Below, one piece after another: positions 10,891 to 22,992 of a DNA stretch of 43,251 nucleotides. Within the stretch, counting starts at the first letter, position 1; each line of letters opens with the position of its first letter. The stretch spans positions 52,834 through 96,084 of the forward strand of contig JBNGIO010006264.1 of NCBI GenBank assembly GCA_049999805.1, read 5' to 3'. The position numbers were made by a program, and so were the translations under genes. Under the pieces are notes generated by a model that was not told the DNA's origin, made no database searches, and saw only the letters and a list, made by a program, of their open reading frames with translations. Source of the stretch: Folioceros fuciformis. Lineage: Eukaryota; Anthocerotophyta; Anthocerotopsida; Anthocerotales.

Positions 10891-11190
10891 AAATGGGAGA
10901 ATTCTATAGTTTGTGTTGTTCGTGGGCGTTATGGGGATATTATGTTTGAGCACAATCAAATGGGAGAATTGCATAGTACGTACTATGAAAATGCTGTATT
11001 GGAGCACACATTAAATGGAAGAATTCCATAGTGTGTGGCACTGGTGGGCGTTATGGCCATATTACTTGTGAGCATATGTCAAGTGGGAAAATTGCATAGT
11101 GCGTGCTATGGGAATGTTGTATTTGAGCACACACAAAATGGGAGAATTGCATAGTGTGTGGGCTTATTGGGCATTATATATGTTTATGGC
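10891..11190. repeat. Degenerate tandem repeat with alternating 67/55-bp spacing
   Basis: The landmark AAATGGGAGAATT(G/C)(C/T)ATAGT recurs at about 10891, 10958, 11013, 11081 and 11136, so spacings alternate between 67-68 and 55 bp (a ~122-bp higher-order unit). No coding role seen. The next ~580 bases, up to the neprosin stop codon, are AT-rich with no recognisable feature. Confidence 0.75.
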
Positions 11191-11773
11191 AATGTTGTGT
11201 TTGAGATACTATGGTGTTTTGCAACACGCTGAGGCTGATGTGCTTATCTTTCATGCCCCTTCAATGTGCAAGTCCACAAGCCTTAAGTAGTGTATGATAT
11301 TTTATAGTGTTACCCTTTCACGATATGCATGTTTAAACTTAGTGAAGAAGTGTACCTTGATGTAGCTCAAGTTTGAAGGGTGCAACCCCTTAAATTAATT
11401 CCCAATGTTTTTCTTCTTGTGCCTAGCTTAGATAAATTTGTGGACGCTTAAAGGTCTAAAAAAGTAGAAAGCTTCATCTTGATTGCAACATCACAAGTGG
11501 CAGCTACACTTGTGAGAAGATGCAGTAGAGGCACTCAAATTTTTTGAAGTACAATGGAAAACTAAGCAACAACAAGAATGGTATTTGTGGCAAGCCTGAT
11601 TGATAAACCATCAATCAAATAGATGAGTAATTATGTGTCACAAAGGAAAATGTAGCATCTATAACTATATCCATGATGGATAAATTCTAAAACATGAGTC
11701 ACTATGTGCCACAAATATAAAATGGATAGCATCCATAGTCAAGAAATGATCATTCAAAAAATTTCATGAGTTC

Positions 11774-13537
11774 TTAGACGGTAGAATTGGTCCTTCGCCC
11801 TCCATAGTACAAGCCAGTACCATCTAAGGTGTGTGAATCGCGAGTGTGATATACCACCATGGAATCAAAAAACTTTGGGAAGTGTGTGCCACTTTGTATA
11901 ACCACACCTTCGGCAGGAACAAAGGCATTATTTGATACACTTGCCAATCTATATCTCATGTCGGAAATGTAAGCTGCTGATGGATAGCCTGCAGTACCCT
12001 TCGCTCCTGTCCCTATTTCTGTAGTACCCATAGTGTTGCCAAACTTTTGTCCACCCCATTGAATTCGTGATGCAAACTCTTGTAGACACAATACAGAGGA
12101 ATCAAGACCTTCCATAGCCCAATATCCCACATCTTCATCGTTAACTTGCAACCACCATGTTGATTGATTTGCTCGCGGATCCTAAAGATTATTTATGGAA
12201 ATGTTATTGTGGCATTAGTTGAATGATTATTATATTATTTATAAGCCAAAAAAAGTTGATCCATTACTTACCTCGTATTGCATGGAGATGGAGAATTTAT
12301 TATAGTCACCACTAGGAGTTGAAATTACGTCCCCCAACACGACAGACTTGCTGGTTTGTACAAAGGGACCACATTGAAGGTTGAAACACATTTGACCTTT
12401 ATTTTGAGCATTTCCCTAAATCATGAAAATCAATTTGTTTAGACCTTGCAATGCCAAGATCAAATCTCTTTCAAAAACATGCTAGAGTTCAATGAAGTAA
12501 GTTTAATTACCATAGTCCTGACGTAAAATCGTGGAGAGTGATCAGAGTTGAAGTTAGAGGGATCAACCTGCATTCAACCAATAAGTGTATGTGTCATAAG
12601 TTACATATTCTTACTCCTTTTGTTTGCAGTACCAACACACAGAAAGAGTTAAGTGGTATTACAATGAATCCCGTTTCCAAATATTGCTCGAATACTTGAG
12701 TTCCATTGTTGCACTTTTCACTCATAACCCACAAAGATGCTGTACTAGCATCACTGTTAATATACACATATGGCTTAGTTTGCTGTAAGTATGCGTATGC
12801 TCCCTGATATGCTGCTCCCTCCACAAAGCCATAAGTCCTCTCAATCATTCCATCATTCCAAATCTGTCACAAATATGAGTTTTCCAATCTTACACTTTTG
12901 AAGTGATAAGTCTACTAAACATAATCAAAGAATGTAAACCCGACAATGAATGGTGTCATACCAAAAAGAGTTTTTGATTGGGGTTGAATGGAAGGGAAGA
13001 GTTGTTGAGCGAACTCCATTCTATAGCATTGCTGTTTATGGGTTGGTGGCGCAAGATTGGTATAAAGCCTGTAGGACAAGAGCCTACTTCATGATGGAAT
13101 GACAACCACTTCTTAAACTCCTTCTTTTCATCAAGATTCTTGTGGTTCTAAAAGAACATGAAAACCAATATTGTTATCAAAATGTATCGATATATAAATG
13201 ATTTTACATTTATTTTATTCAATGTGTACTTACTCGCAATAAGTGACCCTTCATATAGGGTTGTTGTAGAGAGGGTTGATCTTCAAGAGGTATGCAGTCC
13301 ACAATATCTCCGCTGGAGAGCTAGAAGTTGAGCATCAATGCACACAGTGTGAGAACAAAGGCATAACATATTTCGAATGCAACCCATCATAAATTCTTAG
13401 AGACAAGGAATGGTTCTTACAACATGAGATTGTAGAACCCGAGGAGTAAAGGCCGAGACACCATTGTGCAAGACACTTGTACCGAATAATTGAATCACGA
13501 GAGTACAGAAGAGCAACATAGTTGCAAAAGGAGACAT
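11774..13537 (-). CDS. Neprosin-domain secreted protein (DUF239 family), seven exons
   Basis: Exons on the minus strand: 13421-13537, 13234-13320, 12962-13147, 12663-12863, 12511-12567, 12272-12415, 11774-12181. All junctions are GT-AG and phase 0, giving 399 residues. Residues 1-29 form a signal peptide. The N-terminal neprosin/activation region follows (DGD-like GDIVDC, then CPTGFIPI at 92-99). The C-terminal neprosin domain covers ~140-399 (YLETGF, CFNLQCGPFV, WWLQVNDEDVGYW, IQWGGQ, YYGG end). Neprosin is a secreted glutamic peptidase cleaving after proline. The first expected catalytic Glu is present (E193 in YLETGF). The GGE-type position reads Gln (Q309), so activity is doubtful. The exon 4 donor is the least certain: GTAATA after codon 197 gives the best family alignment, but a stronger-looking GTAAGA lies about 54 bases further on. 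Confidence 0.88.
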
Positions 13538-13780
13538 TTTTCTAAAACATTGAACAACATATCTTTGCATTAGCTGAGCACAACCATTTAGAGGTCCAAC
13601 AAAACAAAAAAGGAGACATTTTTCTAAAACATTAAACAATAAGACCTTTGCATCAGATGAGCACAACTATTTAGATCCAACAAAACAAAAAAAAGAAACA
13701 TTTTTCTAAAACAATGAACAATAAGGCCTTTGCATTAGCTGAGCACAACCATTAAAAGATCCAACAAAACAAAACATGCT
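13530..13780. repeat. 82-bp tandem repeat, three copies, across the neprosin start codon
   Basis: The segment GAGACATTTTTCTAAAACA with its following ~60 bases occurs at 13531, 13613 and (as AGAAACATTTTT) 13695, an exact 82-bp period. On the minus strand each copy carries the ATG of the neprosin start context (13535-13537, 13617-13619, 13699-13701), so the repeat multiplies upstream ATGs in the presumed 5' leader. Confidence 0.85.
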
Positions 13781-13799
13781 ATTCCGTGACATCTATTTT

Positions 13800-14750
13800 T
13801 CTCACAACTCTGACTAGCCCTCTCAAGCTCCATTGAGTTATAAAGTATACCTTTGAACAACAACACCCAAACCTGAAAAATTTAACATTGCTTCTTCTAA
13901 CCTTAGAAGTTCAATTCACCGTAAGGCCACTCTTCAAAGTTGATGCTTAGAAACATCTCATGTTCCATACATATGTAGACTAATGGCTTCAATATCGAAA
14001 ACTTTATCTCGATTGTATAGGGTAAATCTAAGGTTAGAATACTTATCTTATCATTCAAATAAAAAATGATATTTAACCAAGTAATTATTTTGACCGTAAA
14101 CTCATCAATCAGAAGTGTAAATTTTGTAAAAATAATCAAGAGAATAATCGCTCCATCCCGAAATTTCCACCCACTAAGGCATTTAGGGTATTTTAATCAG
14201 AATATTTATGTTCTCATTTTTGAAATAGCATGGATGCTTTTAGGCGATATTTGAAACGTTACGAAGAAAGGAAGAAGTCGAGTGCCATGGTATGTATGTA
14301 TGTGTTGTTGCTCCTTCCTAGTCCGACAAGGCTCTTGTTTGTTGCGCCCTGCCTCTCTATGTCCTAGTCATCGTAACTTCACTGGGACTTGCACAAGAAA
14401 CAAGAGTCTTGTGGGTGGTCCTCTTTGACGTTGTTCAGATTGTTTGTAGCTCAGAGCATAATGGACGTTTGTCCCACTACCGACCTGCAATAACATGGTC
14501 ATGGAATGCGGGATGGTGACACTCTAGTCACGGCCAAGAAGAAAAATGACAAGAGGGTCGACTTCCAAGGAAGGAGCTCTAGTGGAGGGCCTGATTGGGG
14601 AGAGCAACATGGGTCAGGATGGCTTTGTGAAGTTGCAGAGGAGGTAGGCTATGTTGTGTATGCAGTTAGGAGCGGATACACTATTAGGAGCAAGTGGGTC
14701 ATTGTCATTTGATGAAACGATGTGACATCCAGCAGGGAGGATAGACCCTC
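13800..14750. other. Noncoding, no recognisable feature
   Basis: AT-rich to about 14270, then mixed composition with short low-quality frames. No domain, transposon end or RNA gene recognised. Confidence 0.4.
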
Positions 14751-15230
14751 GGTTGCTATGAGTTTCTCTCTATATTCTTGTAACCCAAAAAGCCTGGGTA
14801 GATAAACAAGTTTGTATGTCTCCCAACGGCGGAAGTGTTAGAAATCAAGCTCTAACTGAATTGTTATTAAGAGCATACAACACTTAGGATAGTGTAGATT
14901 ATCCCATATTGAACTCGTAGTTATCTATCACCTAAGTGTTATCAGAATATATCAGGATATACTAGGATATTGCACCCTCGAGACTAAGGCTTACCTTATC
15001 GAGGGTTGCCCCGCCTGAAGGCTATATATGTAACATCCTGTGCACCATAAGTAAGGAACTGTGGAGTCCTTCTAAGCCTGTGGTGCTATTTCAATAGGAA
15101 GGAGTCTTGCGGGTCTGTCTAAAGACCTGCAAGCAAGGAACTAGATGAAACAAACACGGTATGTGTGGGAACCTCCTGAATCCACATGCTTAGAAAGTTC
15201 CCTCAATGGTTGCTTGCCACACTGGCTTGA
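14751..15230 (-). pseudogene. Fragment of the methyltransferase gene (exon 6/7 region)
   Basis: The plus-strand text at 14751-14835 and 15102-15230 aligns, with many substitutions, to 34620-34835. That is the last exon, last intron and end of exon 6 of the methyltransferase gene further right. Shared landmarks are TTCTTGTA(A/G)CCCA, AAAGCCTG, ACCTGCAA(A/G)CAA and GATGAAACAAA. It carries frameshifts, and the donor site equivalent to the intact GGGGTAACC is changed to GGGAAC. It is split by an LTR-like insertion. Confidence 0.7.
14836..15096 (+). mobile_element. 261-bp LTR-like insertion (solo LTR candidate)
   Basis: The element starts TGTTAGAAAT and ends ATTTCAATA, a degenerate inverted pair. 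It is flanked by the 5-bp direct repeat GGAAG (14831-14835 and 15097-15101). It interrupts the methyltransferase fragment at one point, and the homology resumes on the other side. It carries a TATA-like GGCTATATATG near 15030. No internal domain follows, so a solo LTR is the simplest reading; a small non-autonomous element is possible. Confidence 0.72.
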
Positions 15231-15234
15231 TCTA

Positions 15235-15780
15235 CAAAGATAGGTGGTGAATAAATACTTGGTCATGGTGTCAGTCCCTCCGTCATCTAGCCGGGAATCT
15301 CGTAAGTCAACAAAGGTTCTTAATGTTCTCAATTCCATGCTCTTACGCTCTTTGATCTCCCTACTGGTTTTGAGCTATACTTCTTTGTTGTCTAACCATG
15401 CATAGTAATCTAAACAAAACAAGGGTGTACGTGGTTACTGCTCCTGACTCACAATGACACCCAAGTACACACCCAAGACTCCACAACATGAGAAGTGCAC
15501 ATTGACAATGACAAGCTTGGCTTATATAAGGGAAGTGAGAAGAAAGCAGTGTAGATACGGTAATAGTAATAATCTCATATTAGAAAGGGGTATTAAGTGC
15601 CCTTATATAGGCTTACATAAAGCGGTTCGTAACTGCTGCTATATAACTGTTTTAATAAAACTACTTAAACTGCTTAAACTGTTTTCTTATATCAGCCCTA
15701 GCGAAACGTGCCCTAAAACTCAAGTTTACTGGCGTGTGTGTAAAAACGACAGCGCGTCAATAAGCAGGCCCAACACCCGT
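15235..15780. other. Noncoding flank left of the Mutator-like element
   Basis: No gene recognised. It contains short runs such as CTTAAACTGCTTAAACTG (15660-15680). It ends at the target duplication of the MULE. Confidence 0.4.
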
Positions 15781-15789
15781 GAAATGTAA

Positions 15790-15826
15790 GGCGACTCCTA
15801 AAACTCGTCAAGTTATTAATGCAAGC
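15790..15826 (+). repeat. MULE left terminal inverted repeat
   Basis: It pairs in inverted orientation with 33730-33766, differing only at positions 1, 2 and 6. The core CCTAAAACTCGTCAAGTTAT is identical. Confidence 0.88.
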
Positions 15827-15944
15827 AAGTATGTAGTCGTGGGGTCCATCGTGGGGTCCACCACTCTGACATCGGTAGCCGGTGGAGCCAGCATGCCCTC
15901 GGTGGAGTCTGGCATGCACATAGACATTACCTCATACATACACA

Positions 15945-16575
15945 GCCAACTCACATACGCCCGTGTATGCCGGGGTTGAAACAACTCACATACACCTGTG
16001 TATGTCGAAACAACTAACATACGCCCATATATGGTGGGGTCGAAACTCACATGGACGTCGTTGCCACAGTTTGTGATGGCAAACACTTCAAATCCCGTTT
16101 TCAAGTAAGGGTGTTTTCCTTTAGTACAAAGGGCTCATTCTAAAGCTCACATCAAGAGCTTTCTTCTGAATCAAGAATCAAAGTATACGGGTAAACATGG
16201 AGACAAAAAATTACATTCAAAGAATGAGTTGGTTGCTATCTTCTTTGACACATAGCAAGGCATATACTAGACCATATCAAGATTGAGATAGCTATTTCTG
16301 AAGCCTACAATAAGAGCATTTTTTCAAATCCATTCTTATAGCCTAAGAATCAGTATAGATACTGGAAGAGACATTCAAAGAACTCATAACAAAAGCTGAG
16401 TTGGTTTTTTTTCTTTCACACATCGCTCAAGATACCTTCGACAAAAATAGGGTACAGATGACTCATTTTGAAGCTTGAATTGAGAGCGTTTTTTTGAATG
16501 AAGCCATGGAGTTTGTGGGCAAGTATGGAGACTACGAAAACTATTCAAAGATATGATGACAGAGGCTAGTTGTTG
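15945..16575. repeat. MULE subterminal degenerate repeats
   Basis: 15945-16045 holds ~35-bp repeats around CATACGCCCGTGTATG. From about 16130 to 16575 roughly three diverged copies of a ~170-bp segment recur, each with a GAGC-T-run-GAAT block followed by GGAGAC/GGAAGAGAC and ATTCAAAGA. They lie between the left TIR and the end of the transposase gene. Confidence 0.55.
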
Positions 16576-16582
16576 ATGAAGA

Positions 16583-17718
16583 TCACACTTGATTCTCATC
16601 TCGTAGGAGGACTGTGGACATCTTCTCCTTCCTCACCTTCTTCGGATGCTTCCAGCAATTTGCAAGCTCAACAATGCTCTTTTTCCGTTTCAAACTATCG
16701 TAAAGACCATTGTCCATTTTGTTGAGCTGAACAGAATTCAAGGTTTGTGCTCCACATAATTGGGCTTCTACTTGTCGTAGCTTACATAACAGAATGTTGG
16801 CTCCAGCATATGCATGTTGAAGCAAAGAAGGACTTATAGATTGTACAAGATCCTGCAGTGCTTGAATTGTATACTCCCAATCTTTGTATGAGCATTTTTG
16901 TAGCATAGCTTGAGGGTTGCTAGAAGCTTGCACCCCTCGGACACATGATGTGTCCTCTCCTACATGACAAGGTTTAGTGTTTGTTGAAGTATTGTTACAT
17001 ACAAGTGTAAGAAGGAGCTCCCGAGTTGGATGCAATTGCCCTTTCATTTGTAATACCTTTGTTTGGTGTTTGCAGAAAAAGCCTTGCATTCCTCTTGGAC
17101 AATTGCAGCATGCCTAGTCCCCTACAGGATTGCAAACAGTGTATATCAACCTTTTATCTGTGTAGCTTTACACAAGAGCTGGTTCTTGATCGTCAGTAGG
17201 AAGTGTAACGTGGTCCTCAGGTATAGAAAAGGAGTCCCTCATTGCATTTTTGATAATCACCTCTTGCTTTCCATTGTGCTTGAAGCCATGTCGTTTTGTA
17301 AAGTGCTTGTGCCAATACACTTTGCATACTGTATCCGTTAGTGTATGGAGCAACCAATCCATACGCCGACCTCGAAGACACATAAAATCATGGCTCAACA
17401 TGGACTTTAAGAAGCCATGTCAAGCTTCAATTGATGAATTGCAGTCCTGGCCAGCATGTGGCATGGTCCTGGAATACTTTAGCCACATAGGTAGCACCCC
17501 CTCTCACTGATTCTTGAAGTGCTGAATGAACTCTGGAGCTTCTCTTTCATAATCCACGTATAATTGTTGTAGCATCTTCCTAGCCTCAGCTTCTGTGTGC
17601 CAATGACGAGAAACATACATAATGTCACCAAGACGACTAAAGGTTGCCACTCTTCTCTTCCACTACCTAACCTTAAGCAAAAGGTGTCGTAGCCAACATT
17701 TTCTAACATGCCATAAAC
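16583..17718 (-). pseudogene. MULE transposase, C-terminal part with SWIM zinc finger
   Basis: Minus strand. This continues the transposase frame from 32196 once the Copia insertion is discounted. Right at the break the reading resumes as a WHV(R) motif followed by the region after the catalytic core. Further on is a SWIM zinc finger (CNC...CKH pattern near 17060-17110), then a ~168-codon tail ending at 16583. In-frame stops are at 17504-17506, 17420-17422 and 17114-17116 on the same frame, plus one at 17168-17170, so it is inactive. The tail after the SWIM finger is of unknown role. Confidence 0.8.
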
Positions 17719-17915
17719 TGTTGAATAGTTAATTAAAAGTTAACTTACATTGCTATTGTGCTTAGGGTTAGAACTTCATGTAGTTAGGTTAAGTTGACGG
17801 TTGTAACTACCTATGCTATTTTAGAGACTCGGGCAAGACCCAGATATTATTCTTTCCTTTTTTTCAATTCTATTCTTCCTTGATGTGCATATAGAACACA
17901 TTTAATAAGAGAACA
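17719..17915 (+). repeat. 5' LTR of outer Copia
   Basis: Paired with 31999-32195, same length. It is followed immediately by the tRNA-Met primer site at 17916-17928. Confidence 0.95.
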
Positions 17916-18054
17916 TGGTATCAGAGCCATATCTGATCTGTGTCTTTCTGTCTTCATTTTTTATTCAAAACTTCATACAATTGAAGTTCTTGAAAAATGA
18001 ATTATATTCATTTTTACAAAATGCAGAATAGACGCAGATTTTTTTAGCGGACGC

Positions 18055-18573
18055 ATGATGCCGAGAAAAGGCATCAGCAGGCAGAATTGGCCATCTGCCC
18101 ATAGACATGGAAAGGCGCAGCAGGTCCCTATTTCTGAATTACAGGATTTTGGGGCACAATTTGAAAGATTATATTTCAAAAACGTTCTATCTTCGGCGGA
18201 GCAACAGGAGAGAACCAGGTTCTTGAAGACTTTTCTTAAATCTTACGGTGCCAATCAGACGGAGGTATATCCATCTGCTAAATCAGGCCTGCAGATTCAG
18301 ACAGAGTCGTCAAATTATACACAACAATCATCTGGAATCTTTAGATGTTGCAAACCCTATTTGCTACACGATGAGCATAAACAATCAGACCTGAATCAAC
18401 GTGACGCTCTCCTCAGCTCTTTGCTGAATGTGAAGTCTTCACTTCTGGAGACTTCTAGACGTGTAGATATCTTGGCTACACGCTTGGAGCGCTTGGAGAA
18501 ACAGCATGCGTTGGAGCAGATTTCAGCAGTTGGTCTGGAACTGGAAGTCAAGAAACATGCTGTAGATCATTAG
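18055..18573 (+). CDS. Upstream coiled-coil ORF of outer Copia
   Basis: A 172-codon frame between the primer site and gag. The N-terminus is basic. The C-terminal half is heptad-rich (LLNVKSSLLETSRRVDILA and following), which suggests a coiled coil. The phrase ELQDFGAQFERL has a counterpart (SLHDFYDQFSSL) in the same place in the inner Copia, so this region seems conserved between two different elements. Whether it is translated separately or joined to Gag by splicing cannot be told. No known domain recognised. Confidence 0.55.
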   Translation: MMPRKGISRQNWPSAHRHGKAQQVPISELQDFGAQFERLYFKNVLSSAEQQERTRFLKTFLKSYGANQTEVYPSAKSGLQIQTESSNYTQQSSGIFRCCKPYLLHDEHKQSDLNQRDALLSSLLNVKSSLLETSRRVDILATRLERLEKQHALEQISAVGLELEVKKHAVDH

Positions 18574-18634
18574 CCTTAGAGAGCAACTTGCTAATCTAAG
18601 GCCCTCAACTTCTTAGTAAAGTAAGTCAGACACT

Positions 18635-21600
18635 ATGGCGGCAGACCAATCCTCTGACCGCTTGCAGGAGAAGGATCGACTTACTTCTCATAAGTTTGAT
18701 GCTTGGTCGTTTAGGGTTGGGTGCATTCTTGAGGAAAAACTTCTGATGGATGTCACTGATCCTAAGAGGGTGGCTGGTCAGCCATCTGGCACATTGACAC
18801 CAGGTGGTGTCAATTATGTGCCTTGAACTCAAAAGGATGCAATGGAATGGAATCACAAAGATAGAAAAGCAAAAACCACATTGGTTGGATCTGTTTCACA
18901 GGAGATGATTCCTCGCATAAAGTTGGCCAAGCATGCTCACGGTGTCTGGACTTTGCTGAATGATATGTATGAAGCAAAGGATATGATCTCAGTTGGAACA
19001 GCCACTGTTCATGGGCAAAATCTGCGCATGAGAGAAAATGAGTCAATTGAGGGCTTTGTTGCCAAGTTTAGGGCAGCAACAGCCAGACTTGCTGCATGTG
19101 GAGTTCTCATTGACGATAGTCGAGTTGCTGTTCAGTTTTTGTTAGCCCTTCCTCCAAGCTGTGAAACTTGGAGTTCGAGTATTCAAGCAACAGCACCTGT
19201 TACCCCAGCAACTACGTCCCTAACTGTTCAGAAGTTAGTTGGAGCCCTGCTGCAAGCAGAAGCCAACAGAAAATACATGAACAGCAAGGGTTCTTCAAGC
19301 TCTTCACATAAGCAAAGTGATACTGCTTTATGGTCAAGTCACGGTAGAGGTCGTGGCAGAGGAAGAGGACGTGGACGAGGAAGTTTGGTAGAGGTAGAGG
19401 ACAAACGTCTAGGCCTGACCCTAACTTCAGTTCACAACAGTCAGTGAAGAAAACTGGAGTGTGCAACTACTGTCACAAGCCAGGGCACTGGGCAAGAGAT
19501 TGCAGACTCAAGCAAAGAGATGATGTTGGAAAAGGAAAACAACACGAAATAAATGTGACAAGAGCAACAACACCTAGTTTACTTGCGTCTTGTCTCTCCT
19601 CAGTTACAACTAGTAAGAACCAGTGGTTCTTAGATAGTGGGGCTTCTAACCACATGTGTTCTTCTAAGAAGTCTTTTCTCAACAACAGAGAGGCTCCGAG
19701 TGAGCATACTGTTGTTCTGGGAGATAATTCCCACATTCCTATTAGAGGGATAGGAACAGTTGTCATTACCCTGCAAAATGGCAAGACTTGGGAGTTAGAA
19801 AATGTGTTGCATGTTCTAGCATTGAAGAAACATCTCGTGAGTACTATGGCTTTGGGAAAGATAGGCCTGTACAGAGTCCTGTTTGAGGGCCTTGAGTGTG
19901 TCATAACCAAAACAAACACACCCACAAATGTCATTGCTAGATGCACCCCCTTCTATGACCTGTACATACTCGATTTTGTTTCAGATGTCCCTCCACAGTC
20001 TGTACAATTAACAGAGAAGGGAGTTAGTAAGTCTTCCCTTGCATTTAAATGGCACTGCAGGTTGGGACATCCAAACATTCAAGCTGTGAGACATTTGCTC
20101 AAAGAAAAGATGGTGACAGGTTTCTCTGAGTCCGACTTACCGGATCTAGATCTTTGTCTTGCTTGTGTGCATGGCAAACAGTTTAAATCTCATTTTGGAT
20201 CTGGTAAGCCTAGAAGACAAATGCAAGTGCTGGATTTAGTGCATACTGACATCTGTGGTCCGATGTCTACACCAAGTTGGGGAGGAGCCAGATACTTTGT
20301 GGAGTTTGAGGATGATCGTACCCATTTCACTGTCACTGAGCTGTTGAAACATAAGAGTGATGTCTTTGACAGTTTTAAAAGATACCTGGCATATGTCGAA
20401 CGTCAAACAGGTTTTCAGTTGAAATGTATCCGTTCGGATAATGGGAAGAATACCTATCACATGTGTTTCAGGAGTTTTGTCAGGAACGTGGCATTAGTAG
20501 ACAGCTTACAATTCCATACCACTCAAATATGAATGGCAGAGCAGAACAAAGACACAAGACAATTTAGGATGCTGCTCGAGCTCTTTTGTTCCAGGGGAGG
20601 TTACCTATTCGCTTCTGGGCTGAAGCTGTTCAGGCGGCAACCTATTTGCAGAATCGTACTTCTGTGTCTTCTCTTCTGAAATGCATGCCCTTTGAGTTAT
20701 AGACAGGTGTCAAGCCTAATGTTGCACATCTTCGAGTATTTGGAAGTACAGCCTACGCCCATATCCCAGACAAGCTTAGACAAAAGTTTGCATTTAAGTC
20801 TAGACGACATGTGTTTATAGGTTACACACTTGGGATACACGGATATAAACTTTTTGAGCCTGTCTCCAGACGTGTTGTCCATGCTCGGACAGTTGCTTTC
20901 GATGAACAAGTTGTGCTGAACCCTCCTGATGATTCACCTCCTGTAGAGGCTGAGTTAGCTCCAGCACTTGATCAGTTTGATGTGTTCGAACCAGAGTTTT
21001 TCGATATTGTTGACTTCCCTCTGTTAATCCTGATCCTCCCGTTCAGCCATCCTCCACATCTGATCCAGTAGCTCCTGTTCTTTTAGATCCTTTAGATGCT
21101 GAGTCGGAAGACCACCTAACTGATACTCAGTCTCAACCTGAGCCAAAGCCAAGTCTGGAGCCCGAGCTTGGTGTTGATGATCCTGTTGAATATACTCTTC
21201 CTGTCCCTGAACCTCCTGTCCCTGTTCCTCGACGTTCCACCCGTCTTCATTGTGGACGTGACCAGAGGCTGGAGACGCCCTATCAGGCTAAAGACTGGAG
21301 GGCTCAGCGACCCTTGGTTCCACCTCTCCCTCAGCCAGTGGGAGCTGCTCTTGAACCTGAATCTGTTCATGAGCTTGTCCAGTTGACTGTGCAGCCAGGT
21401 TATGAACCACATTCTTATCAAGAAGCTATCACTGGTCCTGCATCTCAACACTAGAAAGCTGCTATTACCTCCGAGTATGAATCCCTTCTTCACACTCACA
21501 CTTGGGAGCTTTGTCCCCCGCCTAAGGGGAGGAAGATCATCAGCAGCAAGTGGGTTTTTAAACTCATGTACAAGGCTGATGGGACTATAGCGAGGTACAA

Positions 21601-22992
21601 AGCTCGCCTTGTTGCTAGAGGATTCTCTCAGGTGCCGGGGTTAGACTATCATGACACTTTCTCTCCGGTTGTCAAAGCACAGTCCCTACCTGTTCTATTC
21701 TCTATGTCAGCATTCTACAGTCTGTTTATCCATCAAATGGATGTTAAGACCGCGTTCTTACATGGAAAACTGAAAGAAGAAATTTATATGCAGCAGCCCG
21801 AAGGCTATGAAGAGAAGGGACATGAAGACTGGGTTTGTAAGTTGTTGAAAACAATCTACGGCCTCAAGCAATCTCCTAGGGCTTGGTATCAGTGTATTGA
21901 CGAGTTCTTACTTGAGCTTGGCTTCAGAAAGAGTGATGCTGATTTGAATGTATATTTCCTGCAAGATGACATAGGCTTTGTAGTGTTAGCATTATATGTG
22001 GACGACTGCATCCTACTCGGTACAAACCTTGAAGGCATAAACAAGGTGAAAGGGCTCTTATCTGGCAGGTTCGATATGGTTGATGTAGGAGAACTCTCAT
22101 ACTGTCTTGGTACACAACTCCTGCGAGATACATCAAGTGGCACCCTGGTTATTCACTAAGAGAAGTATATTCACGATATGCTGTTTAAGTATAAGTTGAC
22201 AGACTCTAAACCGGCCTCAACTCCAATAGAAGCAGGCAGCAGACTTACAGCTGTGCATTCTCCCATTACTGATTCTGAAAAACTGGAGATGGAAAGTGTA
22301 CCTTACTCTCAGGTTGTTGGATCACTTATATTCTGTTCAAATCAAACAAGGCCAGATATATCACTACTTGTTAGTATGACTTCCCAATTTCTAAAACAGC
22401 GTGGAAGGACTCACTGGACAGCAATGAAATGGATACTGAGGTACCTTAAAGGAACTAGCAGTCATGGCATACATTACACGAAGCAGCAGTACGAAGGTGA
22501 GTCACTTACCTTGCTAGGGTTTTGTGACGCTGATTGGGCAGCAAATCCAGACTCCAGGAAATCAATCTCGTCATATGCATTCTTGCTGGCTAGAGGAGCG
22601 GTTACCTGGTCATCTAAGAAACAGACCACAGTGTCATTGTCGTCCACAGAGTCAGAGTATTATGCTCTCACTCAAGCAGCCAAAGAAGCAATCTGGCTAC
22701 GAAGGCTTCTTAAGGACTTAGGGCAAGAGCAGAACAGCCCACGACAATCTATTGTGACAGTACTGGAGCTTTGTCACTCGCAGAAAATCCCGTATTCCAT
22801 GCGAGGACTAAACACATTGAAGTGCATCATCACTTCATTCGTGGAGCAATATCCTTAGGTCAGATACATTTGAAGTATGTCCCTACAGACTCAAACGCAG
22901 CAGACGTGTTAACAAAAGCACTACCTAAAGGTAAACATCATCAGCTTAAAGAAGCTTTAGGAGCCCTGGACTCCTCTTACCTTTCCAAGTAA
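18635..22992 (+). pseudogene. Gag-pol polyprotein of outer Copia, broken
   Basis: Gag (UBN2-type) spans 18635 to ~19440, with an Arg-Gly run and a CCHC knuckle (CNYCHKPGHWARDC, ~19460). The aspartic protease LDSGASNHM is near 19630. The integrase HHCC region and catalytic core (HTDICGP, RSDNG) lie at ~20050-20560. RT spans 21540-22150 with YVDD near 22000. RNase H spans ~22170-22992 with CDADWA and STESEY. Breaks are a TGA at 18824-18826, frameshifts near 19380, 20450, 21020 and 22745, and stops at 20565-20567, 20700-20702, 21452-21454 and 22157-22159. It is non-autonomous in its present state. Confidence 0.92.

Noticed and set aside
13397-13666. Longer minus-strand start for the neprosin gene
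   Set aside because: It begins in the 82-bp repeat; starting at 13537 gives a clean signal peptide, while the longer form would bury it.
14506-14712. 68-codon plus-strand frame
   Set aside because: No recognisable feature and no conserved context.
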